Shown here: piece after piece, positions 18,301 to 27,852 of the stretch
Position numbering within the stretch: the stretch's first letter is position 1
Layout of the letters: each line of letters starts with the position of its first letter
From: DATKAS01 sp963733765
GTDB taxonomy: Bacteria; Actinomycetota; Acidimicrobiia; Acidimicrobiales; DATKAS01
DNA: 64,000 nt
NCBI GenBank assembly: GCA_963733765.1
Contig: CAVTEI010000003.1
Coordinates: forward strand, 1,674,001 to 1,738,000
Direction: 5' to 3'
The notes under the pieces: model-generated
The model's database searches: none
The model's input: only the letters and a program-made list of their open reading frames with translations
What the model was told of the DNA's origin: nothing
Position numbers and translations under genes: made by a program

Positions 18301-20212
18301 GAGCTCGGCGAGATCGTCGCTGCTCAACCCGATGTCGTAGATCCAGACGTCGGGTCCGTCGTGCGGATGAACGTCGTAGGGACGTTCGTCGATCACGCGC
18401 ACACCGAGGTGCTCGAGGAGCGGCAGCACGTCCGAGAGGGCCATCGGCTCGCCGACGCGGAACAGCTTCAGCCGCACCGACCCCGGGGGCGCCTCGACGG
18501 GACGGGTGAGCGCCAGGGCGAGGTCAGATCCCGCCGGCCCGATGAGCGTCTCGACGCGCTGGATGTCGCCTACCGCGCTGCGGGGGTCGACGTCCTCCCG
18601 GTATGCGGCAGGGAACGCGTCGCCGTAGCGGCGGAGCAGCTCGACCAGCGCGCTCCTCGCCGTTGTGCTCGATGAGCTCCTCGGACAGGTCGTCGGCCCA
18701 CGATCGCACGATGTCGGCCAACCGCAGCTCGACCTCGGCGATGTCGACCTCGCCGTTCGTCGCGGTCGGTTCCACGTACACGATGACGTGCAGCCGAGCG
18801 AGCACCGACTCGGAGATCCGCGTGGTGCTCTCGACGCTCGACCCGTCGAAGGCAGAGAGCAGGATCGCCTGCACGCGATGCTCGACCTCGGTCGTCAGCC
18901 GCTCGCGGGGCACGTAGACGAGGCATGAGTAGAACCGACCGAAGACATCGCGGCGGACGAACAGACGGACCCGCCGCCGTTCCTGAAGGTGGAGGATGCC
19001 CATCGAGGTCTCGTAGAGGTCCTCGACGTCCACTTGGAAGAGCTCGTCCCTGGGATAGGCCTCGAGGATCGCGAGGAGGTCCTTGCCCGAGTGTGATCCG
19101 CGTGGGAAGCCGGCGCGCTCGAGGACCGTGTCGACCTTGCGGCGCAGGATCGGGATCTCGCCCGGAGACGTGCTGTATGCCGCGGAGGTCCACAGCCCGA
19201 GGAATCGCCGCTCGCCGACAACGGCGCCGGATGCGTCGAACTGCTTGACGCCGATGTACTCGGGGAAGACGGGCCGATGCACGGTCGATCGGGTGTTGGC
19301 CTTGCTGATCGTGAGCATCACGGGTTCGCGCGCTCGCCTGCGCATCTCGGGAGGCAGCTTCGCAAAGCTCTGCGACACCGGTTCGCCGCCCGTGTCCCGC
19401 AGGATCCCGAGTCCGGAGCCGGGGAGCGCGCGAAGTACGTCCTCGCCGCCCTCCTCGGTCAGCTCGTACTCGCGGTACCCGAGGTAGGTGAAGTGGTCAT
19501 CGGCCATCCAGCGAAGGAGCGCCTGAGTTTCTGCGACCTCGGCGTCGGGCACCGGAAGGTGTGCGGTGGCGAGGTCGTCGACCGTGGCAATCGATCGGGC
19601 GCGCATCTCTTCCCAATCGGCGACAGCGGGCCGGACGTCGTCGAGCACGCGCCGCACGTCGGAGGCGAGGTCGTCGAGGATCGCGCGATCAGTCTCGCGG
19701 TCGATCTCGAAGTGCATGAACGCTTCGGCGATGACGCCATCGCTCGTCGTGTCGTCGCTCTCCGCGTTGTCGAGGACCTCGAGCAACGTCCCGTCGGGGG
19801 TACGGCGCACCGTGACGATCGGATGGATCACGAGGTGGATGCCGACGCCGTGGCGGTCGAGCTCCATGCTCACCGAGTCGACGAGGAACGGCATGTCGTC
19901 GGTGACGATCTGCAGCACGCTGTGCATCGACTCGTAGCCGTGCTCGTCGAACGTCGGCGTGCAGATCCGCACGACTGGGGTGCCGGGCACACGTCGTTCG
20001 GCCAGGCGCAGATGCGCCAGCGCAGCGCCGTACAGGTCGGCCACGGATCGAGCGCCCGCGTCCTCGGAAGCCACGTGCGCGTCGTAGCGCGGCGCGAACC
20101 GGGCAAAGGACGTGCTCGTGGGCTCAGCCAGGCGAGCGCACCCATAGGCGACGACCTTCTCGAGGAGGTCGGCGCGCGCCTCTGCCTTTCCGTCCATGGC
20201 TTTCGGCGACAT
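15322..20212 (-). CDS. gdh: NAD-specific glutamate dehydrogenase, 180-kDa class (apparent frameshift)
   Basis: This giant GDH (about 1,630 residues) converts glutamate to 2-oxoglutarate and ammonia with NAD. ATG at 20212 sits 8 bases after GGAGG. The N-terminal half has ACT-like regulatory text (VRICTPTFDEHGYESMHSVLQIVTDD). The catalytic half has GGIRWSDRREDFRTEVLGLMKAQMVKNAVIVPVGAKGG, broken here at its conserved Lys residues. The frame slips near 18645-18656: the upstream frame becomes nonsense (EERAGRAAPPLRRR, stop at 18524), while the continuation LVELLRRYGDAFPAAYREDVDPRS is in the next frame. The span is one base over a multiple of three. One indel restores the full protein. Confidence 0.88.
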
Positions 20213-20258
20213 CGTTGTCACCTCCTGCTACGCCCTGGACTGTACGTCCGTCAGCCGG

Positions 20259-21155
20259 TCAATCCTTGAAGGCCGCGAAGTAGAGCGCGGTCTCCTCGCT
20301 GAGGTTGGCGGGCACCGAGTAGCCCTTCTCGTCACGGATCGTGTCCCAGTTGTCGCGCACGTCTTCCATCGTGTGCCCCGGCTTGTAGTACCCGGGCGAC
20401 TCAGCGATGAACACTCGGGCAATTCGACCCCCTGCGACCGAATAGAGCTCGCCGGACACGGGGCAGTCCTCGTGGACGAGCCAGCCGACGAGCGGTGACA
20501 CGTGCTCGGGCGCGACCTTCGATGCCATGGGGCCCATGATGTCCTCGGTCATGCGGGTGTGCGCGAGCGGCGCGATGGCGTTCGCCTTGATGTTGTACTT
20601 CGCGCCCTCGACCGCCAGCACCCGTGTGAAGCCGACGAGACCCATCTTCGCGGCGCCGTAGTTCGTCTGGCCGAAGTTGCCGAACACTCCCGCGGCGCTC
20701 GCAGTCGACACGATGCGTCCGTAGCCCTGCTCGCGCATCTTGACCCACGCGGGCCTCGTCACGTTGAAGGCGCCCTTCAGGTGGACGTCGATCACGGGAT
20801 CGAGCAGCTCGGCGTCCATGTTGTGGAACGCCTTGTCGCGCAGGATGCCCGCGTTGTTGATCACGATGTCGACTCGTCCGAACGCGTCGAGCGCGGTCTG
20901 CACGATCGCCGTACCGCCCTGGGGCGTGGCCACCGAGTTCGTGTCGGCAACGGCCACGCCGCCGAGCGCTTCGAGCTCCTTCGCGGTCGCGTGGGCAGGG
21001 CCCTCGGAGCCACCGGTGCCGTCGATGCCGCCGCCGAGGTCGTTCACCACGATCTGGGCGCCCCGAGCCGCCAGCAACAGTGCGTGCTGGCGACCGAGGC
21101 CGCCACCGGCCCCGGTGATGATCGCGACCTTGCCGTCGAATCCGAGATCTGCCAC
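20259..21155 (-). CDS. SDR, (3R)-hydroxyacyl-CoA dehydrogenase/FabG-like
   Basis: This 298-residue SDR starts at GTG 21155, preceded by GGAGGG. It contains IITGAGGGLGRQHALLLAARGAQ at the N-terminus, VVNDLGGGIDGTGGSEGPA (about 35-55), VINNAGILRDKAF near 100 and the active site STASAAGVFGNFGQTNYGAAKMGLVGF (about 150-175). The VNDLGG...GTG insertion is characteristic of the N-terminal module of peroxisomal-type multifunctional enzyme 2, whose bacterial single-domain relatives act in beta-oxidation. A close relative lies at 59.0 kb beside a MaoC hydratase. The C-terminal HTMEDVRDNWDTIRDE is typical of this subgroup. Confidence 0.88.
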   Translation of the reverse strand: MADLGFDGKVAIITGAGGGLGRQHALLLAARGAQIVVNDLGGGIDGTGGSEGPAHATAKELEALGGVAVADTNSVATPQGGTAIVQTALDAFGRVDIVINNAGILRDKAFHNMDAELLDPVIDVHLKGAFNVTRPAWVKMREQGYGRIVSTASAAGVFGNFGQTNYGAAKMGLVGFTRVLAVEGAKYNIKANAIAPLAHTRMTEDIMGPMASKVAPEHVSPLVGWLVHEDCPVSGELYSVAGGRIARVFIAESPGYYKPGHTMEDVRDNWDTIRDEKGYSVPANLSEETALYFAAFKD

Positions 21156-21211
21156 GTCACCCTCCGTCTGGGAAAAGAACAGCGGGTGACGGTAGCCGGT
21201 CCGTCGAGTCG

Positions 21212-21251
21212 CTCAGTTCGAGCGGAGCTTGCTCAGTTCGAGCGGAGCTTG
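21212..21251. repeat. 20-bp perfect tandem duplication spanning a stop codon
   Basis: GCTCAGTTCGAGCGGAGCTT occurs twice in immediate succession (21212-21231 and 21232-21251). On the minus strand it duplicates the last codons and TGA of the Bax-inhibitor-like gene, so a second in-frame-looking stop follows the first. It resembles recent slippage or micro-duplication. Confidence 0.9.
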
Positions 21252-22072
21252 CTGAGGAGCCGCAGGATCTCGAGGTACAGCCACACGAGTGTGACCATGA
21301 GCCCGAACCCCGCGTACCACTCCATGTACTTCGGGAGCCCGGCCTGCGCGCCTCGCTCGATGAAGTCGAAGTCGAGCATGAGGTTGAACGCCGCGATGCC
21401 GACGATGAGCACGCTGAACGCGATCGAGAACGCGCCCGCCCCGTTGATGAACGAGATCTCCGCGCCGAACAGGCTGGCGATGAGCGAAACGCCGTAGACG
21501 ACGACCACGCCGAACGTCGCCACGATGATCATGCGTCGCATCCGGTCGGTGACCTTGATGATCCGGGTCGCGTACATGAAGAGCATGCCGGCGAACACTG
21601 CCGCGGTGAGCAGGATCGCCTGGACGACGATGCCATTCCACTGCGCGTCATAGACGCGGGAGATCGCTCCGAGCACGAGACCCTCGAGCGCGGCGTAGAG
21701 CAGACCCGTGAAACGCGCCCACTTCGGCTTGATGATCGTGAGGATGGCCACGCCCAAGGCGCCGAAGAGCGGCAGGAACAGCCAGCCGGGGAAGTCCACG
21801 GATCCCACGGAGCCCTCGACGCCCGTCTCGACCGAGTTCCAGCCGACGACGGCGGTCGCGAGCAAGACGACGAAGAGCACGCCCGTGGCGCTCATCGCGC
21901 CGCCCATCGTCATGACGCCGGTGCGCAGCGGGGAGATCGGCCCGTCGTCGACCGGCGGGTGATAGGTGGTCGCGGTCGCGTCGACCGCGCCGGCGCCGCC
22001 CGCGGCCCAGCCGACTTCGTCCTCGGACGCCGCCTTGTTCCAGTTCTTCTCGTTGAGTGCCGGGTTCGGCAT
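21233..22072 (-). CDS. Bax inhibitor-1/YccA-like membrane protein
   Basis: ATG at 22072 gives 279 residues with a soluble N-terminal tail (MPNPALNEKNWNKAASEDEVGWA) followed by seven hydrophobic segments. The family core is recognisable: GVMTMGGAMSATGVLFVVLL, LLYAALEGLVLGAISRVYD, FAGMLFMYATRIIKVTDRMRR and a C-terminal FNLMLDFDFIERGAQAGLPKYMEWYAGFGL. The conserved DFDFIERG carries the Asp pair proposed to gate ion leak in BsYetJ-like proteins. This is the large YccA-like subgroup common in actinobacteria. Transport activity is inferred only from the family. Confidence 0.92.
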   Translation of the reverse strand: MPNPALNEKNWNKAASEDEVGWAAGGAGAVDATATTYHPPVDDGPISPLRTGVMTMGGAMSATGVLFVVLLATAVVGWNSVETGVEGSVGSVDFPGWLFLPLFGALGVAILTIIKPKWARFTGLLYAALEGLVLGAISRVYDAQWNGIVVQAILLTAAVFAGMLFMYATRIIKVTDRMRRMIIVATFGVVVVYGVSLIASLFGAEISFINGAGAFSIAFSVLIVGIAAFNLMLDFDFIERGAQAGLPKYMEWYAGFGLMVTLVWLYLEILRLLSKLRSN

Positions 22073-22211
22073 CGTGTCTTTCGCCTCCGTGTGCGCCGCG
22101 ATGCGGCGAATGCTCATGATCGTACGACGCCGGGACCGAGAAGCGGACGTCGCGGCGGTAGATCCGGCGCCACCTGACCGGCGCCGCCGACCCGTGGCTA
22201 CGTTGTGCGTC

Positions 22212-23312
22212 GTGGACTTCGACCTGCCTCTCGACGACGCTCCGGAGCGGCTGGAGGTGCGGCGCTGGTTCGAAGCGAACCCGAAGCCGAGCGCTCGCGA
22301 GCTCGCGGAGGCGGGCTACGTCGCTCCCCATTGGCCCCGTCCGTGGGGGCTCGAGGCCAGCCCGATCCAGCAGCTCGTCATCGACGACGAGATGCGTCGG
22401 GCGCGCGTGAGCCGGCCGCAGAACCAGATCGGGATCGGGTGGGCCGGCCCGACGATCCTGTACGCCGGCACCGAAGAGCAGAAGCGTCGCTATCTGTTCC
22501 CGCTCCTCACCGGCGAGGAGATCTGGTGCCAGCTGTTCAGCGAGCCGGGCGCCGGCAGCGACCTGGCGTCCCTCACCACGCGCGCGACGCGCGACGGTGA
22601 CGAGTGGGTGGTGAACGGTCAGAAGGTGTGGACGTCCGGCGCGCAGTTCTCCAAGTACGGCATCCTCATCGCGCGTACCAACCCCGACGTGCCGAAGCAC
22701 AGCGGCATCTCGTACTTCATCTGCCCGATGGACACGCCCGGTATCGACATCCGCCCGATCAAGGAGATGACCGGCACCGCCTTGTTCAACGAGGTGTTCT
22801 TCGACGACGTCCGCATCCCGGCCGAGAACCTCGTCGGCGACGTGAACGGCGGCTGGGCGCTCGCCAAGGTCACGTTGGCGAATGAGCGCGTGTCGCTCTC
22901 GGGCGGCGGCGCGCTTTGGGGGAGTGGACCGACCGCGGATGATCTGCTCGATGAGGTGCGCGGACGCGGTCGCGTCGCCGATCCGCTGATGCGCCAGCGG
23001 CTCGCCGACCTCTTCATCGAGTCGGAGGTGCTTCGCCTCATCCGCCTGCGTACCGTCAGCGCGGCGATCCAAGGACGCCAACCCGGACCGGAGGCGTCAG
23101 TGCGCAAGGTGCTCGCCGACGAGCACGGGCAGCACATCATGGAGCTCGCCAAGGATCTCGCCGGTTCCGCGGGGATGCTCACCGACGATCAGATGTGGCA
23201 TCACGGTTACCTCTTCGCGAGAGCGCTCACGATCGGTGGCGGCACCGGTGAGGTGCAGCGCAACATCCTGGCCGAGCGCGTACTCGGCCTTCCCCACGAT
23301 CCCGCGGCCTGA
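22212..23312 (+). CDS. Acyl-CoA dehydrogenase
   Basis: GTG at 22212 gives 366 residues (VDFDLPLDDAPERLEVRRW). Motifs are PHWPRPWGLEASPIQQLVIDDE, EIWCQLFSEPGAGSDLASLTTRATRDG (about 105-130), WVVNGQKVWTSGAQFSKYGILIART and the C-terminal GGGTGEVQRNILAERVLGLPHD. It is close in architecture to the enzyme at 14.2 kb. An upstream in-frame extension overlaps the divergent Bax-inhibitor gene region and is rejected. It is followed after 1 bp by another acyl-CoA-dehydrogenase-fold gene, which often forms a heteromeric or sequential pair in actinobacterial sterol or fatty-acid catabolism. Confidence 0.9.
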   Translation: MDFDLPLDDAPERLEVRRWFEANPKPSARELAEAGYVAPHWPRPWGLEASPIQQLVIDDEMRRARVSRPQNQIGIGWAGPTILYAGTEEQKRRYLFPLLTGEEIWCQLFSEPGAGSDLASLTTRATRDGDEWVVNGQKVWTSGAQFSKYGILIARTNPDVPKHSGISYFICPMDTPGIDIRPIKEMTGTALFNEVFFDDVRIPAENLVGDVNGGWALAKVTLANERVSLSGGGALWGSGPTADDLLDEVRGRGRVADPLMRQRLADLFIESEVLRLIRLRTVSAAIQGRQPGPEASVRKVLADEHGQHIMELAKDLAGSAGMLTDDQMWHHGYLFARALTIGGGTGEVQRNILAERVLGLPHDPAA

Positions 23313-23313
23313 C

Positions 23314-24441
23314 ATGCCGGCATCGGCGCTGCTCGAGTCCGCGCGCGCCCTCGGTCCGCAGATACGCGCGTTCTCGGATGAGGCCGAGTCGCTGCGCCGG
23401 CTCCCCCCCGAGCTCGTGCGCGTCCTGTCCGAAGCCGGGCTGATGCGGCTCGGCCTGCCGCAGCAGTACGGAGGCGCCGAGCTCGACCCGGTGTCGTTCC
23501 TCGAGGTGGTCGAGGAGGTCGCGCGTCACGACTCGGCCGCGGGCTGGTGCGTGATGATCGCGTCGACCACGTCGCCGCTGGCCGCTTACCTGCCCGAGAA
23601 GGAGGCCGCACGCATCTACGGCGGCGACCCGCTCACGGTCACGGGCGGCGCGATCGCGCCGAGCGGGACCGGGCGTTCCGTCAAGGGCGGGTACGGGGTC
23701 ACTGGTCGCTGGCAATGGGGGAGCGGCACGCAGCACTGCTCGTGGATCGTCGGAGGGACGCTCACCGACGCCGGCGACTACCGCCTCATGTTCTTTCCGG
23801 CGGACGACGTCGAGATCATCGACACTTGGTACTCGTCCGGTCTTCGCGGTACCGGCTCGAACGACTTCGCGGTCAGCGACCTCTTCGTGCCCGAAAGCCG
23901 TGCGGTTGCGATCGTCGGTGCTCCCCCTCGGTTGCAGCGGCCGCTCTACCTCTTTCCCTTGTTCTCGTTGCTCTCGCTCGCCGTCGCGTCGGTGTGCCTC
24001 GGGGTCGCCCGACGCGCGATCGACGAGCTCATCGAGCTGGCCGAGGTCAAGACTCCGGCCTTCTCTGGCAAGCGGCTGGCGGCGTCGTCGATGACTCAGG
24101 TCGACGTGGCGAAGGCCGAGGCCGCACTCGGCTCGGCGCGGGCGTTCCTCATCGACGAGATCGGCAAGACGTGGGACGCCGTGCTCGCCGGACGCGAAGT
24201 GAGCCTCGAGCAACGCGCCCGCATGCGCCTCGCGTCGGCCAACGCCGGCGCGCGCTGCGTCGAAGCCGTCGACCTCGCCTATCACGCGGGCGGTGGCACG
24301 TCGGTGTACGCGAAGAGCCCGTTGCAGCGGTGCTTCCGAGACATCCACACTGCGTCTCAGCACATCATGGTGGCGCCGCGCACCTACGAGCTGTTCGGGC
24401 GGCTTCGCCTCGGGGCGCCCGCCGATACCTCGATGCTCTGA
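23314..24441 (+). CDS. Acyl-CoA dehydrogenase-fold flavoprotein (HsaA/DszC-like)
   Basis: ATG at 23314, one base after the previous stop, opens 375 residues: MPASALLESARALGPQIR. The sequence has LPPELVRVLSEAGLMRLGLPQQYGG near 30-55, DSAAGWCVMIASTT near 75, VTGRWQWGSGTQHCSWIVGG near 130, TWYSSGLRGTGSNDFAVSDLFVP near 170 and a C-terminal SVYAKSPLQRCFRDIHTASQHIM. The GLRGTGS and RDIHTASQH motifs are those of flavin-dependent monooxygenases or dehydrogenases of the HsaA/DszC type (acyl-CoA_dh_2 domain). It may be a two-component hydroxylase; no flavin reductase is adjacent. Confidence 0.85.
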   Translation: MPASALLESARALGPQIRAFSDEAESLRRLPPELVRVLSEAGLMRLGLPQQYGGAELDPVSFLEVVEEVARHDSAAGWCVMIASTTSPLAAYLPEKEAARIYGGDPLTVTGGAIAPSGTGRSVKGGYGVTGRWQWGSGTQHCSWIVGGTLTDAGDYRLMFFPADDVEIIDTWYSSGLRGTGSNDFAVSDLFVPESRAVAIVGAPPRLQRPLYLFPLFSLLSLAVASVCLGVARRAIDELIELAEVKTPAFSGKRLAASSMTQVDVAKAEAALGSARAFLIDEIGKTWDAVLAGREVSLEQRARMRLASANAGARCVEAVDLAYHAGGGTSVYAKSPLQRCFRDIHTASQHIMVAPRTYELFGRLRLGAPADTSML

Positions 24442-24484
24442 GGCCGTTCAGTCTCGATCGGCGGGCGGACACGCCTTGCTCTCG

Positions 24485-25573
24485 TCAGAAGATGAAGATC
24501 GTCGTGGTCGTCGTCGTGGTGAGTGGCGGTACGCAGCGCGTGAGTGTCCCCGTCGCCACCGCTCGAGTGACGTTCCCGGAGGAGTCGGTGGCCGTGATGA
24601 CCACGGTGATCGGGGCGACGAGGTCGTTGTCGTTCGGGCCGAACGCCCCCACGAACGGGCCGACGGTGCCCGAATACACCTCGTCCACGTTCGACAACGG
24701 ACCGCCCTCGGACTTGTTCTTCACGGTCGCCTGATAGGTCACTGTCCCGACGCCGCTCGGATCGGCAACGGAGACGCTCAGCTGCGAGATCGTCGGCAGG
24801 TTCGAGGCGCATGACGCTCCCACGGGTGCCTGTTCGCGGATCCGCGGCGGCGTCAGCGTGACTGTTCCCACCGACGGACCATCCGCGTCGCGGGTCGTCG
24901 TGGTGGTGGAAGGCAACGTGGTGGTGGTCGTGGTGGTCGTCGGTGCCGTCGTGGCCGCCGTCGGCGCCACAGTCGGGCGGGGCACCGTCGTGCGGGGTGC
25001 AGTGGTGGGTGCAGTGGTGGGTGCAGTGGTGGGTGCAGTGGTGGCGACGGTCGTCGCAACGGCCGTCGTGGCCGGAACGGTCGTGGTCGTGCTCGTCGTC
25101 GTGGTGGTAGTGGTGGTGGGCACCGTCGATGTGCAGTCGGGTCCGTCGAAGGCGGGGTCGGTGACGACGGGAAGTCCGAAGATGTTCTTCGAGTCGACGC
25201 CCGCGGCTTCGTCGACCACGTCGGCGTCCGCCCACCCCGTCACGGACTCGCCACCGCTCGTCGTCACCGTCGAGAGCTCACGGAACTCTCCGAAGCTGCC
25301 CGAGTACACCGCGCTGAAGCGGATCGTGCTGTCCGCGGGCACCTCGCCCGCGCCCGCCCCACCGGGGCACAGCAGGAGCGGCACCGGCGCGCTCACCTTG
25401 TACGTGGCAAGCCTGAAGTCGCACCAGCTGAGCGTGCCTGCGATCACCGCGATGATCGCGAGCGCGGCGGCGACGATGCCCAGGTCACCGAACCAACGAG
25501 GCCGATGCGGCGGCGCCGCCCGGAGATAAGGCTCGGCCGGAAGAGCGAGGCCGTCGGAAGGGCTGCCGCTCAC
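24485..25573 (-). CDS. Membrane-anchored protein with Thr-rich stalk
   Basis: This 362-residue protein has a cytosolic N-terminus rich in Pro, one membrane segment (LGIVAAALAIIAVIAGTLSW, about 31-50), an extracellular domain with two cysteines, then a long Thr/Pro/Ala linker with TTAP repeats (about 165-235) and a C-terminal beta-rich domain (VSVADPSGVGTVTYQATVKN, VITATDSSGNVTRAVATGTL) resembling bacterial Ig/CARDB-like modules. It ends in another Thr run. It is probably a surface-exposed stalked protein, heavily O-glycosylable. No known family is recognised. It is convergent with the flavoprotein gene at 23.3 kb. Confidence 0.75.
   Translation of the reverse strand: MSGSPSDGLALPAEPYLRAAPPHRPRWFGDLGIVAAALAIIAVIAGTLSWCDFRLATYKVSAPVPLLLCPGGAGAGEVPADSTIRFSAVYSGSFGEFRELSTVTTSGGESVTGWADADVVDEAAGVDSKNIFGLPVVTDPAFDGPDCTSTVPTTTTTTTTSTTTTVPATTAVATTVATTAPTTAPTTAPTTAPRTTVPRPTVAPTAATTAPTTTTTTTTLPSTTTTTRDADGPSVGTVTLTPPRIREQAPVGASCASNLPTISQLSVSVADPSGVGTVTYQATVKNKSEGGPLSNVDEVYSGTVGPFVGAFGPNDNDLVAPITVVITATDSSGNVTRAVATGTLTRCVPPLTTTTTTTIFIF
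24996..25043. repeat. Four tandem 12-bp repeats (GGTGCAGTGGTG)
   Basis: Four perfect copies of GGTGCAGTGGTG occur head to tail inside the Thr-rich linker. On the minus strand each unit encodes Thr-Thr-Ala-Pro. Such in-frame 12-bp units can expand or contract without frameshift, so stalk length may vary between strains. Confidence 0.9.
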
Positions 25574-25614
25574 AACGATGGCATCGTATGGGTCGATCTG
25601 AGGGGGACCGCTTC

Positions 25615-26268
25615 ATGCAGCTCTACGAGGCGTTGATGACCACGCGCGCGATGCGCCGCTTCACGGACGAGCCCGTCACCGACGACGAGATCACGCGTTG
25701 CCTCCAAGCCGCGCAGCAGGCGCCCAGCGGAGGCAACGTGCAACCGTGGCAGTACCTGGTCGTCACCGACCCCGAACGACGCGCGGCGGTCGGCGCGCTC
25801 TACCGAACGGCGTACGACCGGTACGAACGCACCCTTGCCGCGATCCCGCAGCGCTTCCGCACGCCGGAGGACGAGGCGTCGTGGAGCCGAACGTTCGCCG
25901 CGTCGCGCCACCTCGCCGACCACCTCGGCGAGGCCCCCGCGCTGGTGTTGTTCCTGCTTCCGATCATCGACTGGACGCCGAGCGACGGTGACGGGCCCAT
26001 GGACATCGGGCCGCTCTACGCGTCGATCTATCCCGCCGTGCAGAACTTCATGCTGGCGGCCCGAGATCTCGGGATCGGCACGGCACTCACGACGGTCATC
26101 CGGATCCACCACAACGATCTTCGGCGGCTGCTCGACATCCCTGAAGCGATGGAGGTCGCCGCACTCGTCCCAATGGGACGTCCCGCCGGGCGCTTCGGAG
26201 TCGCGCGCCGCAAGCCCGCCGCGGCGGTCACGCACTGGGAGCGGTTCGGCAACAAACGTCCGGTCTGA
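25615..26268 (+). CDS. Nitroreductase family protein
   Basis: ATG at 25615 gives 217 residues, MQLYEALMTTRAMRRFTDEPV; the upstream ATG at 25588 would add nine residues. The FMN-binding nitroreductase fold is shown by TTRAMRRFTDEPV, AAQQAPSGGNVQPWQYLVVTDPE (about 35-57) and the C-terminal AARDLGIGTALTTVIR. Members reduce nitro groups or quinones, or act as flavin-dependent dehydrogenases; the physiological substrate is unknown. The gene precedes the acyl-CoA synthetase gene by 14 bp, so a shared transcript is likely. Confidence 0.9.
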   Translation: MQLYEALMTTRAMRRFTDEPVTDDEITRCLQAAQQAPSGGNVQPWQYLVVTDPERRAAVGALYRTAYDRYERTLAAIPQRFRTPEDEASWSRTFAASRHLADHLGEAPALVLFLLPIIDWTPSDGDGPMDIGPLYASIYPAVQNFMLAARDLGIGTALTTVIRIHHNDLRRLLDIPEAMEVAALVPMGRPAGRFGVARRKPAAAVTHWERFGNKRPV

Positions 26269-26282
26269 GCAAGGATGGAGCG

Positions 26283-27845
26283 ATGGCGATCAAGAGCATC
26301 TCCGATCTGGCCCGGGTGCATGGCGTTGAGCGGCGCGACAAGGTCGCGTTGCGAGCCGGCGACCGCACCTTCACCTATGGCGAGCTGAACGAGCGCACGA
26401 GCCGGGTCGCCAACGCCTTGCGAGCGGAAGGTGTGGAGGAGCAGGAGCGCGTCGCGTTCCTCGACAAGAACGGGCCCGAGTACTTCGACGTGCTGATCGG
26501 CGGCGCGAAGGCGAACGCGGTCGACGTCGCCGTCAACTGGCGGCTCGCGCCGCCCGAGGTCGCGTACATCGTCAACGACTCGCAGTCGAAGGTGTTCTTC
26601 GTCGGCGAGGAGTTCGTGCCGGTGCTCGAGGCGATCGCAGGTGACCTCACCACTGTCAAGAAGGTCATCGTGGTGGGTTCGCACCCGAGTCACGAGTCGT
26701 TCGAGGACTGGATCGCCCGCCACGACGCCACCGATCCGGGCGTGCAGGCCGGGCCCGACGACGTCGCGCTGCAGTTCTACTCATCGGGCACGACGGGGTT
26801 GCCCAAGGGCGTGATGCTCACGAACCCGAACCTGTTCACCGCGATGGATGCTCTGTCCACGCAGCTCGAGTTCACACCCGACTCCGTCAATCTGGTCGCG
26901 ATGCCGCTGTTCCACATCGGTGGAGGTGGCTGGGCGTGCGTCGGGCTCACCGCGGGCTGTGAGGACGTGATCGTGCGCGAGGTCGACCCGGTCGCGATCG
27001 CGAAGACGATTGCCGAGCGACGTGTCACGCACGCGTTCCTGGTCCCGGCGGTGCTCCAGTTCATGTGCATGATGCCCGACGCCGCGAACGCCGACTTCTC
27101 GACGCTGGAGATGATCGCGTATGGCGCGTCGCCCATCTCGACGCAGGTGCTGAAGGATTCGCTCCGAGTGTTCGGGTGTGGCTTCACACAGCTGTACGGG
27201 CTCACCGAAACCACTGGCGCGGTCACCGGCTTGTTCCCCGCCGAGCACGATCCCGATGGGCCTACCTCGCACCGGTTGCGCTCGGCGGGCAAGCCGCTGA
27301 GCGGCGTCGAGTTGCGCATCGTCGACTCGTCCACCGGCGGTGACTGCGGCACGAACGAGGTCGGGGAGATCTGGATCCGCACGGTCCAGAACATGAAGGG
27401 CTACTGGAACCTGCCCGACGAGACGGCCAAGACGATCCTCCCCGAAGGCTGGTTGCGCAGCGGCGATGCGGGCTTCCTCGACGAGGAGGGCTACCTCTAC
27501 ATCCATGACCGCGTGAAGGACATGATCGTGTCGGGCGGCGAGAACATCTATCCCGCCGAGATCGAGAACGTGTTGATGTCGCATCCGGCCGTTGCCGATG
27601 CCGCAGTCATCGGCGTCCCCTCGGATCGGTGGGGCGAGACGCCCAAGGCACTGGTCGTGAAGGCCGCCGACACCGACCCGACCGAGCAGGAGCTCATCGA
27701 GTACTGCCGTGAGCGACTCGCCAAGTTCAAGTGCCCGACGTCGGTCGAGTGGATCGACGCGCTGCCGCGCAACCCCTCCGGCAAGATCCTGAAGAAGGAC
27801 CTGCGCGCGCCGTACTGGGAGGGTCGCAGCCGGCTGGTGAACTGA
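26283..27845 (+). CDS. Acyl-CoA synthetase (FadD-like, AMP-binding)
   Basis: This 520-residue ATP-dependent acyl:CoA ligase activates a carboxylic acid via acyl-AMP. The P-loop-like motif YSSGTTGLPKGVML is at about 164-177, VAMPLFHIGGGGWA near 205, the A5 motif QLYGLTETTG near 305, WLRSGDAGFLDEEGYLYIHDRVKDMI near 395-420 and the catalytic Lys region LPRNPSGKILKKDLR near the C-terminus. The length is normal for medium/long-chain or aromatic acid ligases. Position between a nitroreductase and an LLM enzyme suggests a small catabolic cluster. The exact substrate is not predictable. Confidence 0.93.
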   Translation: MAIKSISDLARVHGVERRDKVALRAGDRTFTYGELNERTSRVANALRAEGVEEQERVAFLDKNGPEYFDVLIGGAKANAVDVAVNWRLAPPEVAYIVNDSQSKVFFVGEEFVPVLEAIAGDLTTVKKVIVVGSHPSHESFEDWIARHDATDPGVQAGPDDVALQFYSSGTTGLPKGVMLTNPNLFTAMDALSTQLEFTPDSVNLVAMPLFHIGGGGWACVGLTAGCEDVIVREVDPVAIAKTIAERRVTHAFLVPAVLQFMCMMPDAANADFSTLEMIAYGASPISTQVLKDSLRVFGCGFTQLYGLTETTGAVTGLFPAEHDPDGPTSHRLRSAGKPLSGVELRIVDSSTGGDCGTNEVGEIWIRTVQNMKGYWNLPDETAKTILPEGWLRSGDAGFLDEEGYLYIHDRVKDMIVSGGENIYPAEIENVLMSHPAVADAAVIGVPSDRWGETPKALVVKAADTDPTEQELIEYCRERLAKFKCPTSVEWIDALPRNPSGKILKKDLRAPYWEGRSRLVN

Positions 27846-27852
27846 GCCGACG

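Noticed and set aside
24996..25043. CRISPR-like array from the 12-bp repeats
   Set aside because: The repeats are head to tail with no spacers and in frame with the protein.
24858..25529. Val-rich open frame opposite the Thr-rich stalk gene
   Set aside because: Poly-Val arises from the complement of Thr-rich repeats; no signal, motif or ribosome-binding site.
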